From NCBI GenBank assembly GCA_963835085.1, contig CAWIED010000001.1:1674001-1738000 (forward strand): DNA of 64,000 bases, written 5' to 3'. The notes under the pieces were generated by a model, which did no database searches, was not told the origin of the DNA, and worked only from the letters and a program-made list of their open reading frames with translations. Below are positions 53,546 through 64,000 of this stretch, in pieces (the first letter of the stretch is position 1; every line of letters begins with the position of its first letter). The DNA is from JBDIAG01 sp963835085 (GTDB taxonomy: Bacteria > Actinomycetota > Actinomycetes > Actinomycetales > CAWJMD01). Both the position numbers and the translations under genes were made by a program.

Positions 53546-53580
53546 GCCCGCCCGATCCAGCGTGATCGGGCGGGCTTTCT
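53546..53580 (+). terminator. rpsT terminator
   Basis: GCCCGCCCGATC at 53546-53557 pairs with GATCGGGCGGGC at 53564-53575, followed by TTTCT. Confidence 0.85.
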
Positions 53581-53619
53581 GCTGCTGTGAGGCCCAACCC
53601 GAGAGGGCGGGGTGACGGT

Positions 53620-54303
53620 TCACCCCGGTGTCTCACTCTCCTTGGGAACACCCACGGCAGAGCCTCCCGGCAAGGCACCTCAAGCGTGCCCTGCCGCGTC
53701 ACGTCCGTATAGGGCCAGTACAGTTCGCCTGGTTTGCTTTGCACGACGATCCCTTGCACATCCGGCACATACAACGGCTCCCCCGCGGGACGACCAGCAT
53801 GCCAGTTGGAGACCTCAATGTTTAGACCCGCCTTTCCGGGCTCCGGCGACTTCGTTGCATAGATTGCCACAGGAAGACCAGTGGGCAGACCGGATCGCCA
53901 CTCCTTGAGGCCCTGACCTGCGGGTGCGTAGAACGAGATAGGCAGGCTTCGACGAATTCAGCTCGCCTGACACCACCCGGGTCGGGTGCACTTCAAGCAC
54001 AACTGTGCTCATGTCAGTCATCTCGTCGCTGAAGTTGCCGAATTCAGGCCCCTGCTGCGCTCCCGCGACCACACCGGTGAAGACGACGTCGTTCATCTTT
54101 GCCACTTCGGCATTGGAATAGATTGGCTCGTAGTCCAGCATCATTGCGCTGAATAGCGGCTTGATGACGCGAGCCGCACTTGTCGGCACCGAGGAACCCG
54201 GTCCGGAGGATTCTGGGCCACCAGGAGATTGAGCGCTACTCGAGCAACCCGCAATCAGACTCGCGCTCACACATAATCCGGCTAGGACGGCGACCTTCTT
54301 CAC
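53620..54303 (-). pseudogene. lipoprotein gene broken by two single-base indels
   Basis: Start GTG 54303 (GAGGA upstream) gives MKKVAVLAGLCVSASLIAGCSSS, a lipoprotein signal with lipobox LIAGC. The frame is sound until about 53949 (...VVSGELNSS), then the coding sense moves to the next frame (LPISFYAPAGQGLKEWRSGLPTGLPVAIYATKSPEPGKAG...), explained by an extra base in TT at 53948-53949. Near 53679 a second shift leads to GALPGGSAVGVPKESETPG and a stop at 53620. No family recognised. Both lesions are in homopolymers. Confidence 0.7.
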
Positions 54304-54536
54304 AATCGCTTCCTCATGAGAATCACGATTTGGTAGTACCCTCCGCGAATCTCTGCAGCTCGAACGTGGTTCGCAGTGGGTAACACCAGTCTCAGGAATC
54401 GCACAGGAATCCCGCTTCAACCTCCCGGGCGGGCTTGCTGAGCGCACCGTGGGTGCGACAAGGCATCGTCAAGATCATCGACTCAGAGATTGCGAGGCGG
54501 CGGCGGCATCACCTGACTTGAGCCCGTGCAGTGGCC

Positions 54537-55559
54537 TCAACCCGTGCAGGCTCGCAGCACCACACGCTCCATCGTGTAGACGGGATCTTCGGTGCGGCCA
54601 CGCACCTGGCCCCCGACTTCGACGCCGCCCTTCATTGCCACGTCGGCCGCGGCGACGTCGACGATGGCGTTGGCGAGCGCCTCCGGCGTCCAGGCGCGAA
54701 GCTGGCGCTTTGCCTGATCCACCATCCACGGCGGCATCCCGAGCTCCTTGGCCACCTGACCCCCGGGGCCTTGTGCCACCGACACTTTGGCCAGAGCGCG
54801 CAACTTCATCGCGATGGCCGCCAGCATCGGGATGGGGTCGACTCCTGAGTCGAGGGCCTGCCGCAGCGTGAGCAAGGCACGTCCGGCGTCGCGGGCCACC
54901 ACCGCGTCGGCCACCTCGAACCCCGACGCCTCGGCCCGGCCGCCGTAGTAGCGACGCACATGCTCGACGTCGACGTCGCCCACCACGTCGGCCAGCAACT
55001 GGGCACACGACGAAGCCAGCTCTCGCACATCGGAGCCGAAAGCATCCACCAGCAGCTGGGCCGCCTTGGAGGAGATCTTGCGACCGGCCCGGGTGAATTC
55101 ATCGGCCACCAGGCCAAGGAGCTCGGTATCGCGCTTGAGCGCCGGACAGTCGATCCAGACACCGGCAACCTTCTTGGCTGCATCGACGACCTTCTTGGCC
55201 CGCACCCCGCCGCCATGGCAGACGATGAGCACCACGTCGTCCTGCGGGTCGGCCAGGTACGCCAACACCTCGGTGACCGCGGCCTCGTTGGCCTCAGCCA
55301 GGCCGACCATCGTGATCACCCGACGCTCCTCGAAGAGTGAGGGGCTGGCCAGTCGGGTCAGGGTGCCCGGCTCGTACGACACGGCCTCGATGCGCGTGGC
55401 CTCGACCTCGCCGTGTTCGGCTCGCACCTGCGCCAGAACCGACGCCGTCGCGCGATCGACGAACAGGCTCTCGGGCCCGGTGATGAGCACGACGGGGGCG
55501 GCCTTGGCCTGCTTCCACGGCCGAGCGGTCGGCTTCGCCTGGGTTCTGGAGGTTGCCAC
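54537..55559 (-). CDS. holA: DNA polymerase III delta subunit
   Basis: 340 aa. GPESLFVDRATASVLAQV (sensor region without a true Walker A), LASPSLFEERRVITMVGL, CPALKRDTELLGLV, and the C-terminal helical collar domain LGMPPWMVDQAKRQLRAW. Clamp-loader opening subunit. In the usual actinobacterial position between comEC/comEA and rpsT. Confidence 0.93.
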   Translation of the reverse strand: MATSRTQAKPTARPWKQAKAAPVVLITGPESLFVDRATASVLAQVRAEHGEVEATRIEAVSYEPGTLTRLASPSLFEERRVITMVGLAEANEAAVTEVLAYLADPQDDVVLIVCHGGGVRAKKVVDAAKKVAGVWIDCPALKRDTELLGLVADEFTRAGRKISSKAAQLLVDAFGSDVRELASSCAQLLADVVGDVDVEHVRRYYGGRAEASGFEVADAVVARDAGRALLTLRQALDSGVDPIPMLAAIAMKLRALAKVSVAQGPGGQVAKELGMPPWMVDQAKRQLRAWTPEALANAIVDVAAADVAMKGGVEVGGQVRGRTEDPVYTMERVVLRACTG

Positions 55560-55823
55560 CGTGGCAGCCTAATCGCAGGCGCCGACAGCCCAGCTGCACG
55601 CCGAAGGATCTCGATGACTCGTCAGCGCCTACCCGGATTCAGGGTTCTGGTGCCGCAACTGTGGATCGAGACCCTGGGTAGGACTGCCGCTCGATGGCTG
55701 TTCGCCACCAGGACAAAGTTGTGGAGTTTTAGTTACGCATAGCGCAACTAAAACTCCACAAGTTCACTGCCTCCGCTGCGAACTGAGGGGCGCACAGTCC
55801 ACTCCGCCCATTGCGGACCGCCT
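55560..55823. repeat. gap with a 16-bp perfect inverted repeat
   Basis: TTGTGGAGTTTTAGTT at 55719-55734 and its inverse AACTAAAACTCCACAA at 55746-55761, spacer 11 bases. Much more AT-rich than its surroundings. Could be an operator of a lost toxin-antitoxin locus, a terminator-like stem or a mobile-element end. Nothing else noted in the gap. Confidence 0.8.
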
Positions 55824-56102
55824 TCAGAGCGTTCGGACGTCGACCTCATGCCAGTGTTCCGTGGGCCCGAACCGCTCATTCAGGGGCCAATGGTCGACAG
55901 CCACAGTGGCGCTGTCACTCCAGCGCAGCGAACGCCTGCACGCGTTCGAGTTCCGAATGCTCTCGTTCGTGTAGAGCCCAGGCGAGCGATAGATCTCCTC
56001 GCCCTCCCGGTCGTGACGAACACATGCATCCACGCATCTCCCCACCCGTCTATTTCATATTCCAGGTAGGCGGGGTGCCGCCGATCGGGACTGGACTTCG
56101 TC
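55824..56102 (-). pseudogene. remnant of an unknown gene, frameshifted
   Basis: On the minus strand the frame reading ...DRRHPAYLEYEIDGWGDAWMHVF stops being coding near 56015-56025. The next frame continues as VRHDREGEEIYRSPGLYTNESIRNSNACRRSLRWSDSATVAVDHWPL and ends at 55824. The joined reading looks like one protein of ~90 residues with an indel. No family recognised. Confidence 0.45.
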
Positions 56103-56142
56103 GACGATTTGCGCTGGAAGTCAACCCAGCGGAGTGGCCTGA

Positions 56143-56539
56143 GTCATCGCGCTTGACGCGGGCGTCGTGATCGCTCTATTCGATGCGGACGACGCCCATC
56201 ACGAGAAGGCCGCAGGTCTCCTCGAAGCGCACATTGATGAGGCGATGACGATCGGACCGGTCAAGCTGGCCGAGGTGCTGGGCCAGGCCGTTCGGGAAGG
56301 TCGCCTGGAGGAGATGCTCGCCAACATCAGAGCTCTCGGCATCACGATGACACCCTCCCCGACGACGCCGGTCGCCGTCTGGCCAGGCTGCGTGCGCAAA
56401 CCGCAGTAAAGCTGCCTGACTGCTGTGTTCTGCCGACTGCTTTGTTCTGCTGACTGCCGAGCAACACAACGCAGCAGTGGCGACCTTCGATCGCCGGCTT
56501 CAGGACTCGGCGCGCCAACTGGGTCTTGCACTGATATAG
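56143..56539 (+). pseudogene. PIN-domain toxin (VapC-like) remnant
   Basis: Reads VIALDAGVVIALFDADDAHHEKAAGLLEAHIDEAMTIGPVKLAEVLGQAVREGRLEEMLANIRALGI, a VapC PIN N-terminus with the first acidic residue at LDAG and the Glu in KLAEVL. Near 56348 one base is missing, and the next frame gives DDTLPDDAGRRLARLRAQTAVKLPDC. Then a 17-bp tandem duplication (56418-56434 and 56435-56451) breaks the frame before LLTAEQHNAAVATFDRRL, the PIN C-terminus. No antitoxin gene is seen upstream. No normal start codon at the expected place. Confidence 0.65.
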
Positions 56540-56741
56540 AACACGGCGGGCTCGGCGCCGGCTGGGTCTGGCGTGTTTGCCGGCCGGTGGTCTAGTAGCG
56601 TTGGTCGGCGTCGCGATCGATGCACGCCGAACGATTGTCAGCCTTCGAGCGCCACGGGAAGCCTTGCCGTCTGAAACCCGAGCGAGGCGGCAGTGATCGC
56701 CCGGAAGGTGACGTGCCAGCTCGATGGCGCGGTCCACGGCA

Positions 56742-59453
56742 TCAGCCGCTGGAGGCGCACCTGGTGGCCAGAGCAATCCCGGGGCCGGCGTCGGTGTCGA
56801 GCACGGCACTGTCCCCGCAGGTGTCGGTGCGCAAGACCCGTATCCCCAATCGAGCCAGCAAGGCCATCGTGGGAGCAGCCGGGTGTCCGTAGTCGTTGTC
56901 GGCGCCCACGGTGATCAGCGCCACTCTCGGGGCGAGGGCCTCGTACAACTCCCCCACCTGCTTGGCCGAGCCGTGATGGGCCACCACCACCACGTCTACC
57001 GGAGACAGCTCCGGCCGCCCGGCAAGGGTGCGGAGCACGTCGCGTTGCTCCTCCAGTTCGGCATCACCCAGGCTCAGTACGCTGAGGCCGCCCACCTGCA
57101 GCCGGAGCGCAAGCGAGGCGTTGTTGGGTGCGCTGCCCTCCTCTGACGACGCCGAACCGTGCGTAGACCCGGGCACCCGAGTGGGGCCGATCACCTCATA
57201 CTCGGCGTCGCCGGCGCTGCCCGAAACCCCCGCTCCTGCAACGGACGTCGGCACTCCAGCAGCCTCCAACGCCGACAACGTGGTCCGTGCATTCGCGGCC
57301 GGCTCGTCCAACGTCGTGACGAGGGCAGCCTCGACGGTGCGTCCGCGGAGAACTCCGGGCAGCCCGTCAACGTGGTCTGCGTGGAAGTGCGACAGCACCA
57401 CGAGGTCGAGGTGCTGCACGCCCAACCGGGACAGGCAGCCGTCGACAAGCGCCGGGTCGGGACCCGCGTCGATCAGCATGGCCGAGCCTGGGCCGGTGCG
57501 GATCACCACGGACGTTCCCTGGCCCACCGCACAGGCCACGATGGTCCACCCGGGCGGCGGCCACGAGGTCAACCAGCTCCGAGCTCGCGGCCACACCAAG
57601 GCCACCGCCACGACGATCGCGGTGACACTGGCCAGCACCACCACAAGCTGCGGCCATCCGGCTGACTGATGCTGAGCCCCCGAACCGCGAACGGGCATCC
57701 GGCCAAGGCCCCAGAACAACACCGCCATCAGCGCAATCGTGACGACGCCTAGCAGCACAGCCCCAGGCACGCCCGCCGGCCACGGCACGCTGGCTCCCGG
57801 CAGCGCGGCGCCCGTACGCGCCACGAGGCTCACCCACCGCAACGGCCACCCCGCCAGCCACACCAGTGCGTGGGCGGCAGGCTCGCTCACGAGCCCGACG
57901 ACGGCGGCCAGCGCCCCGAGTACGGTCACCGGGGCCACAACCGGCTCGACCAACATGTTGGCTGGCAGCACCCAGGCAGGCAGCGCCGGTTGCAGCAGCA
58001 CCGATACGGGGCCGACGGCAGCCTGCGCCGCCAAGGGAACGGCCAAGGCGATGGCCAACCATCGGGGCAACACCCGTTCCAGGCGATGACTCAGCGGACG
58101 GGCCAGCAGCACCAATCCCCCGGTGGCCAGCACCGACAGCGCGAACCCCGGTGCCCGGGCCAACCAGGGATCGGCCAGGACGAGGGTGGCGATCGCCACG
58201 CACAGGGGCGGCAACCCGGCACCGGGCCGCGACACCGCCAGACCGACGAGGCCCACCACCCCCATCACGGCGGCCCGCAACACACTGGGCTCCGGGCCGG
58301 CGACAATGACGAACACCAACACCGCCAGGCCTGCCCAGACCAAGCGCGGCAGCCGCTTGATGCCCGTTGCGGTGAGCAGAAACAGCACGGCACCTGCCAC
58401 GATCGTGATGTTCGCGCCGCTTACGGCGGTGAGGTGGGTCAGCCCGGTAGTGCGCATGGCCTCGTCGAGATCCGTTGGCAACTGGGAAGTATCGCCGACG
58501 ACCAGGCCAGGAAGCAGGCCCGCGGCATCGGGTGGTAACCCGACGCAGGCGGCGCGCAGCCTGGCCCGGACGTGCTCGGCTGCAGCTGCCACCCCAACCG
58601 GTGCCGCCATAGTGCGTGGCGGACGAATCGGGCGCAGGTAGGCGACCGTGCGCTCGCCGGGATCGGCCGTCTCTAGCTTGCCGGTGGCCTCAATGACCTG
58701 CCCGGGTACCAACGCCGACCACGCCGCGTCGCCCACCACGAGCAGCGGAGCCTGTGAGCCGCCCCGGATTCCCCGCCCCGACAGCTCCGTCGCCGTGATG
58801 GCGACGGCGAACCGTGGCTCCGGCGAGAAGGAGGTAGCCCTTACCCGATGTGGAGGCGCCCTGACCTCGGCCGTCACGGTGACCGTGGCCTGATGCTCGA
58901 TCAGTTCGGCCGCCACGCCATCGGTGCGCGCCGCGACCTGCCCGGCGCTCGACACCAGGGCTGCTGCCACGGCGCCCGATACCAGGCCCAGTTGCACCAC
59001 CACGGTGCTCGCTACGGCTAGCCACCCCGGCTCACCACGTTGCGCCCGGCGGGCGCTGCCCTGACGTACGCCCCGTTGGCCGGCGCTCTGTTGCCTGACG
59101 CCCCGTTCGCCGGCGCCCCGCTGGCCGGCGCTCTGTTGCCGTACACCCCGCTCGCCCGCGCCCCGCTGGCTGACGCTCCGCCGGCCGATGGTCCGCTGGC
59201 CGATGGTCCGCTGGCTGCTGCTGCGCTGGCTTGCGCTCGGTGCACTGAGCCGATCCGCCGCACCACCGCCACCGAGACTCGACAACCGCCGGGCAACAAT
59301 CAGTGCCGGAACCAGAACCCCCGCGGCCACCCCAGCCGCCAGCAACGTGACCTCGGGTCGCCAGGCCACCGCCAAACCCGCAGCCAACCAGGCGCCGAGT
59401 GCCACGCCCACCAGGCGAGCATCGACCCGCGACGCAGGTAGGTCGAGGCTCAC
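56742..59453 (-). CDS. comEC: DNA uptake channel protein ComEC/Rec2
   Basis: 903 aa. Many membrane helices, the Competence domain (LLPGLVVGDTSQLPTDLDEAMRTTGLTHLTAVSGANI) and a C-terminal metallo-beta-lactamase-like part with SHFHADHVDGLPGVL, GDAELEEQRDVL, VVAHHGSAKQV. The N-terminus between the first helices carries an unusual Arg/Gln/Ser/Gly repeat array, including two copies of a 15-residue block (RGAGERGVRQQSAGQ). The start overlaps the comEA stop (ATGA-like, 59450-59453), so the pair is coupled. Takes DNA through the membrane in competent cells. Confidence 0.92.
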   Translation of the reverse strand: MSLDLPASRVDARLVGVALGAWLAAGLAVAWRPEVTLLAAGVAAGVLVPALIVARRLSSLGGGGAADRLSAPSASQRSSSQRTIGQRTIGRRSVSQRGAGERGVRQQSAGQRGAGERGVRQQSAGQRGVRQGSARRAQRGEPGWLAVASTVVVQLGLVSGAVAAALVSSAGQVAARTDGVAAELIEHQATVTVTAEVRAPPHRVRATSFSPEPRFAVAITATELSGRGIRGGSQAPLLVVGDAAWSALVPGQVIEATGKLETADPGERTVAYLRPIRPPRTMAAPVGVAAAAEHVRARLRAACVGLPPDAAGLLPGLVVGDTSQLPTDLDEAMRTTGLTHLTAVSGANITIVAGAVLFLLTATGIKRLPRLVWAGLAVLVFVIVAGPEPSVLRAAVMGVVGLVGLAVSRPGAGLPPLCVAIATLVLADPWLARAPGFALSVLATGGLVLLARPLSHRLERVLPRWLAIALAVPLAAQAAVGPVSVLLQPALPAWVLPANMLVEPVVAPVTVLGALAAVVGLVSEPAAHALVWLAGWPLRWVSLVARTGAALPGASVPWPAGVPGAVLLGVVTIALMAVLFWGLGRMPVRGSGAQHQSAGWPQLVVVLASVTAIVVAVALVWPRARSWLTSWPPPGWTIVACAVGQGTSVVIRTGPGSAMLIDAGPDPALVDGCLSRLGVQHLDLVVLSHFHADHVDGLPGVLRGRTVEAALVTTLDEPAANARTTLSALEAAGVPTSVAGAGVSGSAGDAEYEVIGPTRVPGSTHGSASSEEGSAPNNASLALRLQVGGLSVLSLGDAELEEQRDVLRTLAGRPELSPVDVVVVAHHGSAKQVGELYEALAPRVALITVGADNDYGHPAAPTMALLARLGIRVLRTDTCGDSAVLDTDAGPGIALATRCASSG

Positions 59454-60382
59454 ACGCTGACCGCGCTGCGCACCTGCGACAGCAGCTTGGCGCCGATGCC
59501 CGACACCTCACCAAGCTCGTCCACACTGGTGAAAGGCCCGTTGCTCGTGCGCCACTCGACGATGCGGTTGGCCAATACCGGGCCGATGCCGGGTAATGCG
59601 TCGAGTTGCTCCGCGGTTGCGGAATTGAGGTTCACCGGACCGGATCTGGCCTTCGCCCCGCCCGTGGCAGGAGCCACGGCAGCAGCGCCGGCTCCGGCAG
59701 CCACCTGCTGCCCCGGAGTCGGAACGACGATCTGCTCGCCGTCCGCCACCGGTCGTGCGAGGTTCACCTGGGCCAGGTCGGCCTGACCTGTGGCCCCGCC
59801 GGCCGCCGCCAGAGCGTCTTGAACCCTGGAGCCCGGCGCCAGCCGCACCACCCCGGGAGCGCCCACCGCTCCCACCACGTGCACGAACACCTGGCCTCTC
59901 GACGTCGAAGCGCCTTGTGCCGCAAGGGTGCCGACCGCCGGCCCGGCGCCTCCAGCGCTCGTCTCGGACGTGACGGAATGACCAGCCGCGGCCCCGCTGC
60001 CCGAAGACGCACCCGACGTCACCGCCCCGGCCTTCCCGCCGGTGAAACCACCGGCAGTCGAGGTGGCCCTTGGCGGCACACCTGCCACGCCAGGTAGGCC
60101 CGAGCGCAATGCCCAGGCACCCCCGAGCAGCATCAGTGCGACCACCAGTAACACTCCGGCCCGCCACCCCACCCGTAAGCGCGGCCGGGCGGCGCCGGGA
60201 TCGCGATGCCGGGAGGTGGGGGTAGGCGGCGTCCAACCGGGCCTGACCTCGTCGGGCTCGTCCTGCCAGCCGTCGTCCAGCCCGAAGGGGTCGGCTGGTC
60301 GCTCAGCCACGGATTCGTCGTCGGCCGCGCCCAAGCCAAGCAGGCGCAACCGTGAAAGTCGTTGTGTAGCACCGGATGACAT
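59450..60382 (-). CDS. comEA: competence protein ComEA
   Basis: 310 aa from ATG 60382 (MSSGATQRLSR; frame open to 60424). One membrane helix (VGWRAGVLLVVALMLLGGAWAL), an SLBB domain (VFVHVVGAVGAPGVVRLAPGSRVQDALAAAGGAT), an Ala/Gly-rich linker and the C-terminal helix-hairpin-helix VNLNSATAEQLDALPGIGPVLANRIVEWRTSNGPF, which binds DNA. Works with comEC. Confidence 0.93.
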   Translation of the reverse strand: MSSGATQRLSRLRLLGLGAADDESVAERPADPFGLDDGWQDEPDEVRPGWTPPTPTSRHRDPGAARPRLRVGWRAGVLLVVALMLLGGAWALRSGLPGVAGVPPRATSTAGGFTGGKAGAVTSGASSGSGAAAGHSVTSETSAGGAGPAVGTLAAQGASTSRGQVFVHVVGAVGAPGVVRLAPGSRVQDALAAAGGATGQADLAQVNLARPVADGEQIVVPTPGQQVAAGAGAAAVAPATGGAKARSGPVNLNSATAEQLDALPGIGPVLANRIVEWRTSNGPFTSVDELGEVSGIGAKLLSQVRSAVSV

Positions 60383-60499
60383 GAATGCATAGTGCCCCTG
60401 CCGCTGCCCGGCCACGCTAGTCACGGCAACCGGTGTGCATAACCGGGCGGCTCCGGCTTCCTGTGGACACCGCGTTTTCGCACGCGAGACACCCGTCGC

Positions 60500-61489
60500 T
60501 CACCAGAGCGGGTCGGTCACCGCCACACCGAGAACACCCGGCCCCACATGCGCCCCCACAACCGCACTCACCGAGCGCACGTCCACCGGCACGCCAACCG
60601 CCTCGCAGATGCGGGCGGCCAGTTCGTGCGCCCGCTCGAAGGCGCCCAGATGTTGCACGACCACCGTCCCCTGACCCCAGGCCAGGCCGAGGTCGGCCAG
60701 CGCCTGCAGACACCACTCCAGCAACCGATCGCTCGCCCGCGCGTTGGTGCGTACCCGCTCGCGCAGCCGGATCTGCCCGTCGTGCACCTCCAGAAGGGGT
60801 TTGACGGCCAACGCAGATCCGAACACCGCACCCGCCAACGACACTCGCCCCCCGCGGCGCAGGTATTCGAGTGTGTCCACGGCGAAGAACACCCGGTTGC
60901 GCCGAGCCTGCTCGCGCACGGCGGTAACCACCTCGTCGGAGGTTCCGCCGGCCTGTGCGCGGGCGCCGCCCGCCAGCGCGCAATACCCCACGCCCATCGC
61001 CAGCTGTCGTGAATCCACCACGCGCACAGGAAGTTTCGCTTCTGCGGCAGCCAGTCGCGCCGCTTCGCAGGTGCCCGATGCGGCGGCGGACAACTGCACG
61101 CACACGATCTCCCGGGCGCCCTGGGCCTCGGCCCGAGCGAACGCGTCGGCGAACCGGACCGGTGCCGGCCGGGACGTGGTCACGCGGGCGCGGGCACGCA
61201 ACGCCCGGAGCAGGTCACCTGGATCGAGAGTGGTCTCGTCGTGCGCCACCCCGCCCCAGACCACCTCCAACGGCACCATCGCGATACCGAACCGGTCGAC
61301 CTCCCGAGGGGTCAACGACCCGGTGGAGTCGGTGACGACGGCCACCGACCCGCGCTTCGCGTGCTCACGCGAGGCTGCGGACTCAGCCGAGCTCGCGCAG
61401 ATAGGCTCCGTCCCCGGCATGGCGAAGCCGGCAGCGACCCCAGCCGAAGACGCAGACGCGGGGTGGGACTGCACCTCACCCCGCGTCAT
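60500..61489 (-). CDS. DegV family fatty-acid-binding protein
   Basis: 329 aa from ATG 61489 (MTRGEVQ). VVTDSTGSLTPREVDRFGIAMVPLEVVW and the RLAAAEAKLPVRVVDSRQLAMGVG segment are DegV hallmarks. Binds fatty acids for phospholipid synthesis through FakA-type kinases. 10 bases behind leuS on the same strand. Confidence 0.88.
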   Translation of the reverse strand: MTRGEVQSHPASASSAGVAAGFAMPGTEPICASSAESAASREHAKRGSVAVVTDSTGSLTPREVDRFGIAMVPLEVVWGGVAHDETTLDPGDLLRALRARARVTTSRPAPVRFADAFARAEAQGAREIVCVQLSAAASGTCEAARLAAAEAKLPVRVVDSRQLAMGVGYCALAGGARAQAGGTSDEVVTAVREQARRNRVFFAVDTLEYLRRGGRVSLAGAVFGSALAVKPLLEVHDGQIRLRERVRTNARASDRLLEWCLQALADLGLAWGQGTVVVQHLGAFERAHELAARICEAVGVPVDVRSVSAVVGAHVGPGVLGVAVTDPLW

Positions 61490-61499
61490 GCCAGCCACG

Positions 61500-64000
<2,501 letters not shown>

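Noticed and set aside
55811..56170. 119-aa open frame on the + strand
   Set aside because: Opposite strand of a pseudogene remnant with better coding pattern; no family features.

Overview
The right-hand ~50.6 kb (from about 13.4 kb on) is a high-GC actinobacterial chromosome. Evidence: very GC-rich third codon positions, frequent GTG starts, and typical actinobacterial neighbourhoods (glyS-dusB-dgt-dnaG, recO-uppS, phoH-ybeY-corC-era, hrcA-dnaJ, lepA-hemW, comEA-comEC-holA-rpsT) plus DUF3097, DUF4870, DUF4333 and LmeA-like genes. The genus cannot be named from sequence alone. The left ~13.4 kb is clearly lower in GC and is the right part of a siphovirus-type prophage. It ends at the 3' end of a tRNA-Asn(GTT) gene, and its left part (head genes, probably the integrase) lies outside the window.

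Prophage (1-~13.4 kb): tape-measure C-terminus, distal tail and minor tail proteins, a tail-tip fibre, an inverted free-standing HNH endonuclease, an M15-peptidase endolysin with a bulb-lectin C-terminal domain, a holin-like membrane/coiled-coil protein and a strong bidirectional terminator. Then comes a leftward block: anchored secreted protein, small genes, a sigma-factor-like protein, a winged-helix regulator. A divergent Mom-like DNA modification gene sits next to the attachment site. At least four phage genes (tape measure, endolysin, a 68-aa gene, mom-like) carry single-base frameshifts, mostly in homopolymer runs, so the prophage looks degraded or in the course of being inactivated.

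Chromosome: a multicopper oxidase divergent from an OmpR-type two-component system with an 11-bp-period direct repeat between them (13.6-17.1 kb). dnaG, a VOC protein, dgt, dusB and glyS (17.2-23.8). A Zur-box-controlled zinc ABC importer with His-rich tails (24.3-27.1). A P-loop kinase, uppS and recO (27.2-29.3). leuA with a leucine-rich leader peptide (29.6-31.6). A protealysin-type M4 protease coupled to an emfourin inhibitor (31.8-33.2). asd, an LmeA-like protein and DUF1990 (33.3-35.8). era-corC-ybeY-phoH (35.8-39.8). A repeat-rich intergenic zone and a DUF4333 protein (39.8-41.5). HIT, dnaJ and hrcA with a CIRCE element (41.5-44.2). DUF3097, glutamate decarboxylase and DUF4870 (44.3-47.4). 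hemW-lepA (47.4-50.6). A three-gene SPFH / ribbon-helix-helix / PemK-like module with palindromic sites (50.7-52.7). rpsT, a frameshifted lipoprotein gene and holA (53.3-55.6). A small pseudogene graveyard including a broken PIN toxin (55.6-56.5). Finally comEC, comEA, degV and the C-terminal part of leuS (56.7-64.0).

The most interesting items are the decaying prophage with its lectin endolysin and Mom-like gene, the SPFH-RHH-PemK-like module, the protealysin-emfourin pair and several unannotated cis elements (Zur box, CIRCE, leuA leader, two-component operator, tandem repeats). No CRISPR array, rRNA or insertion sequence was seen.
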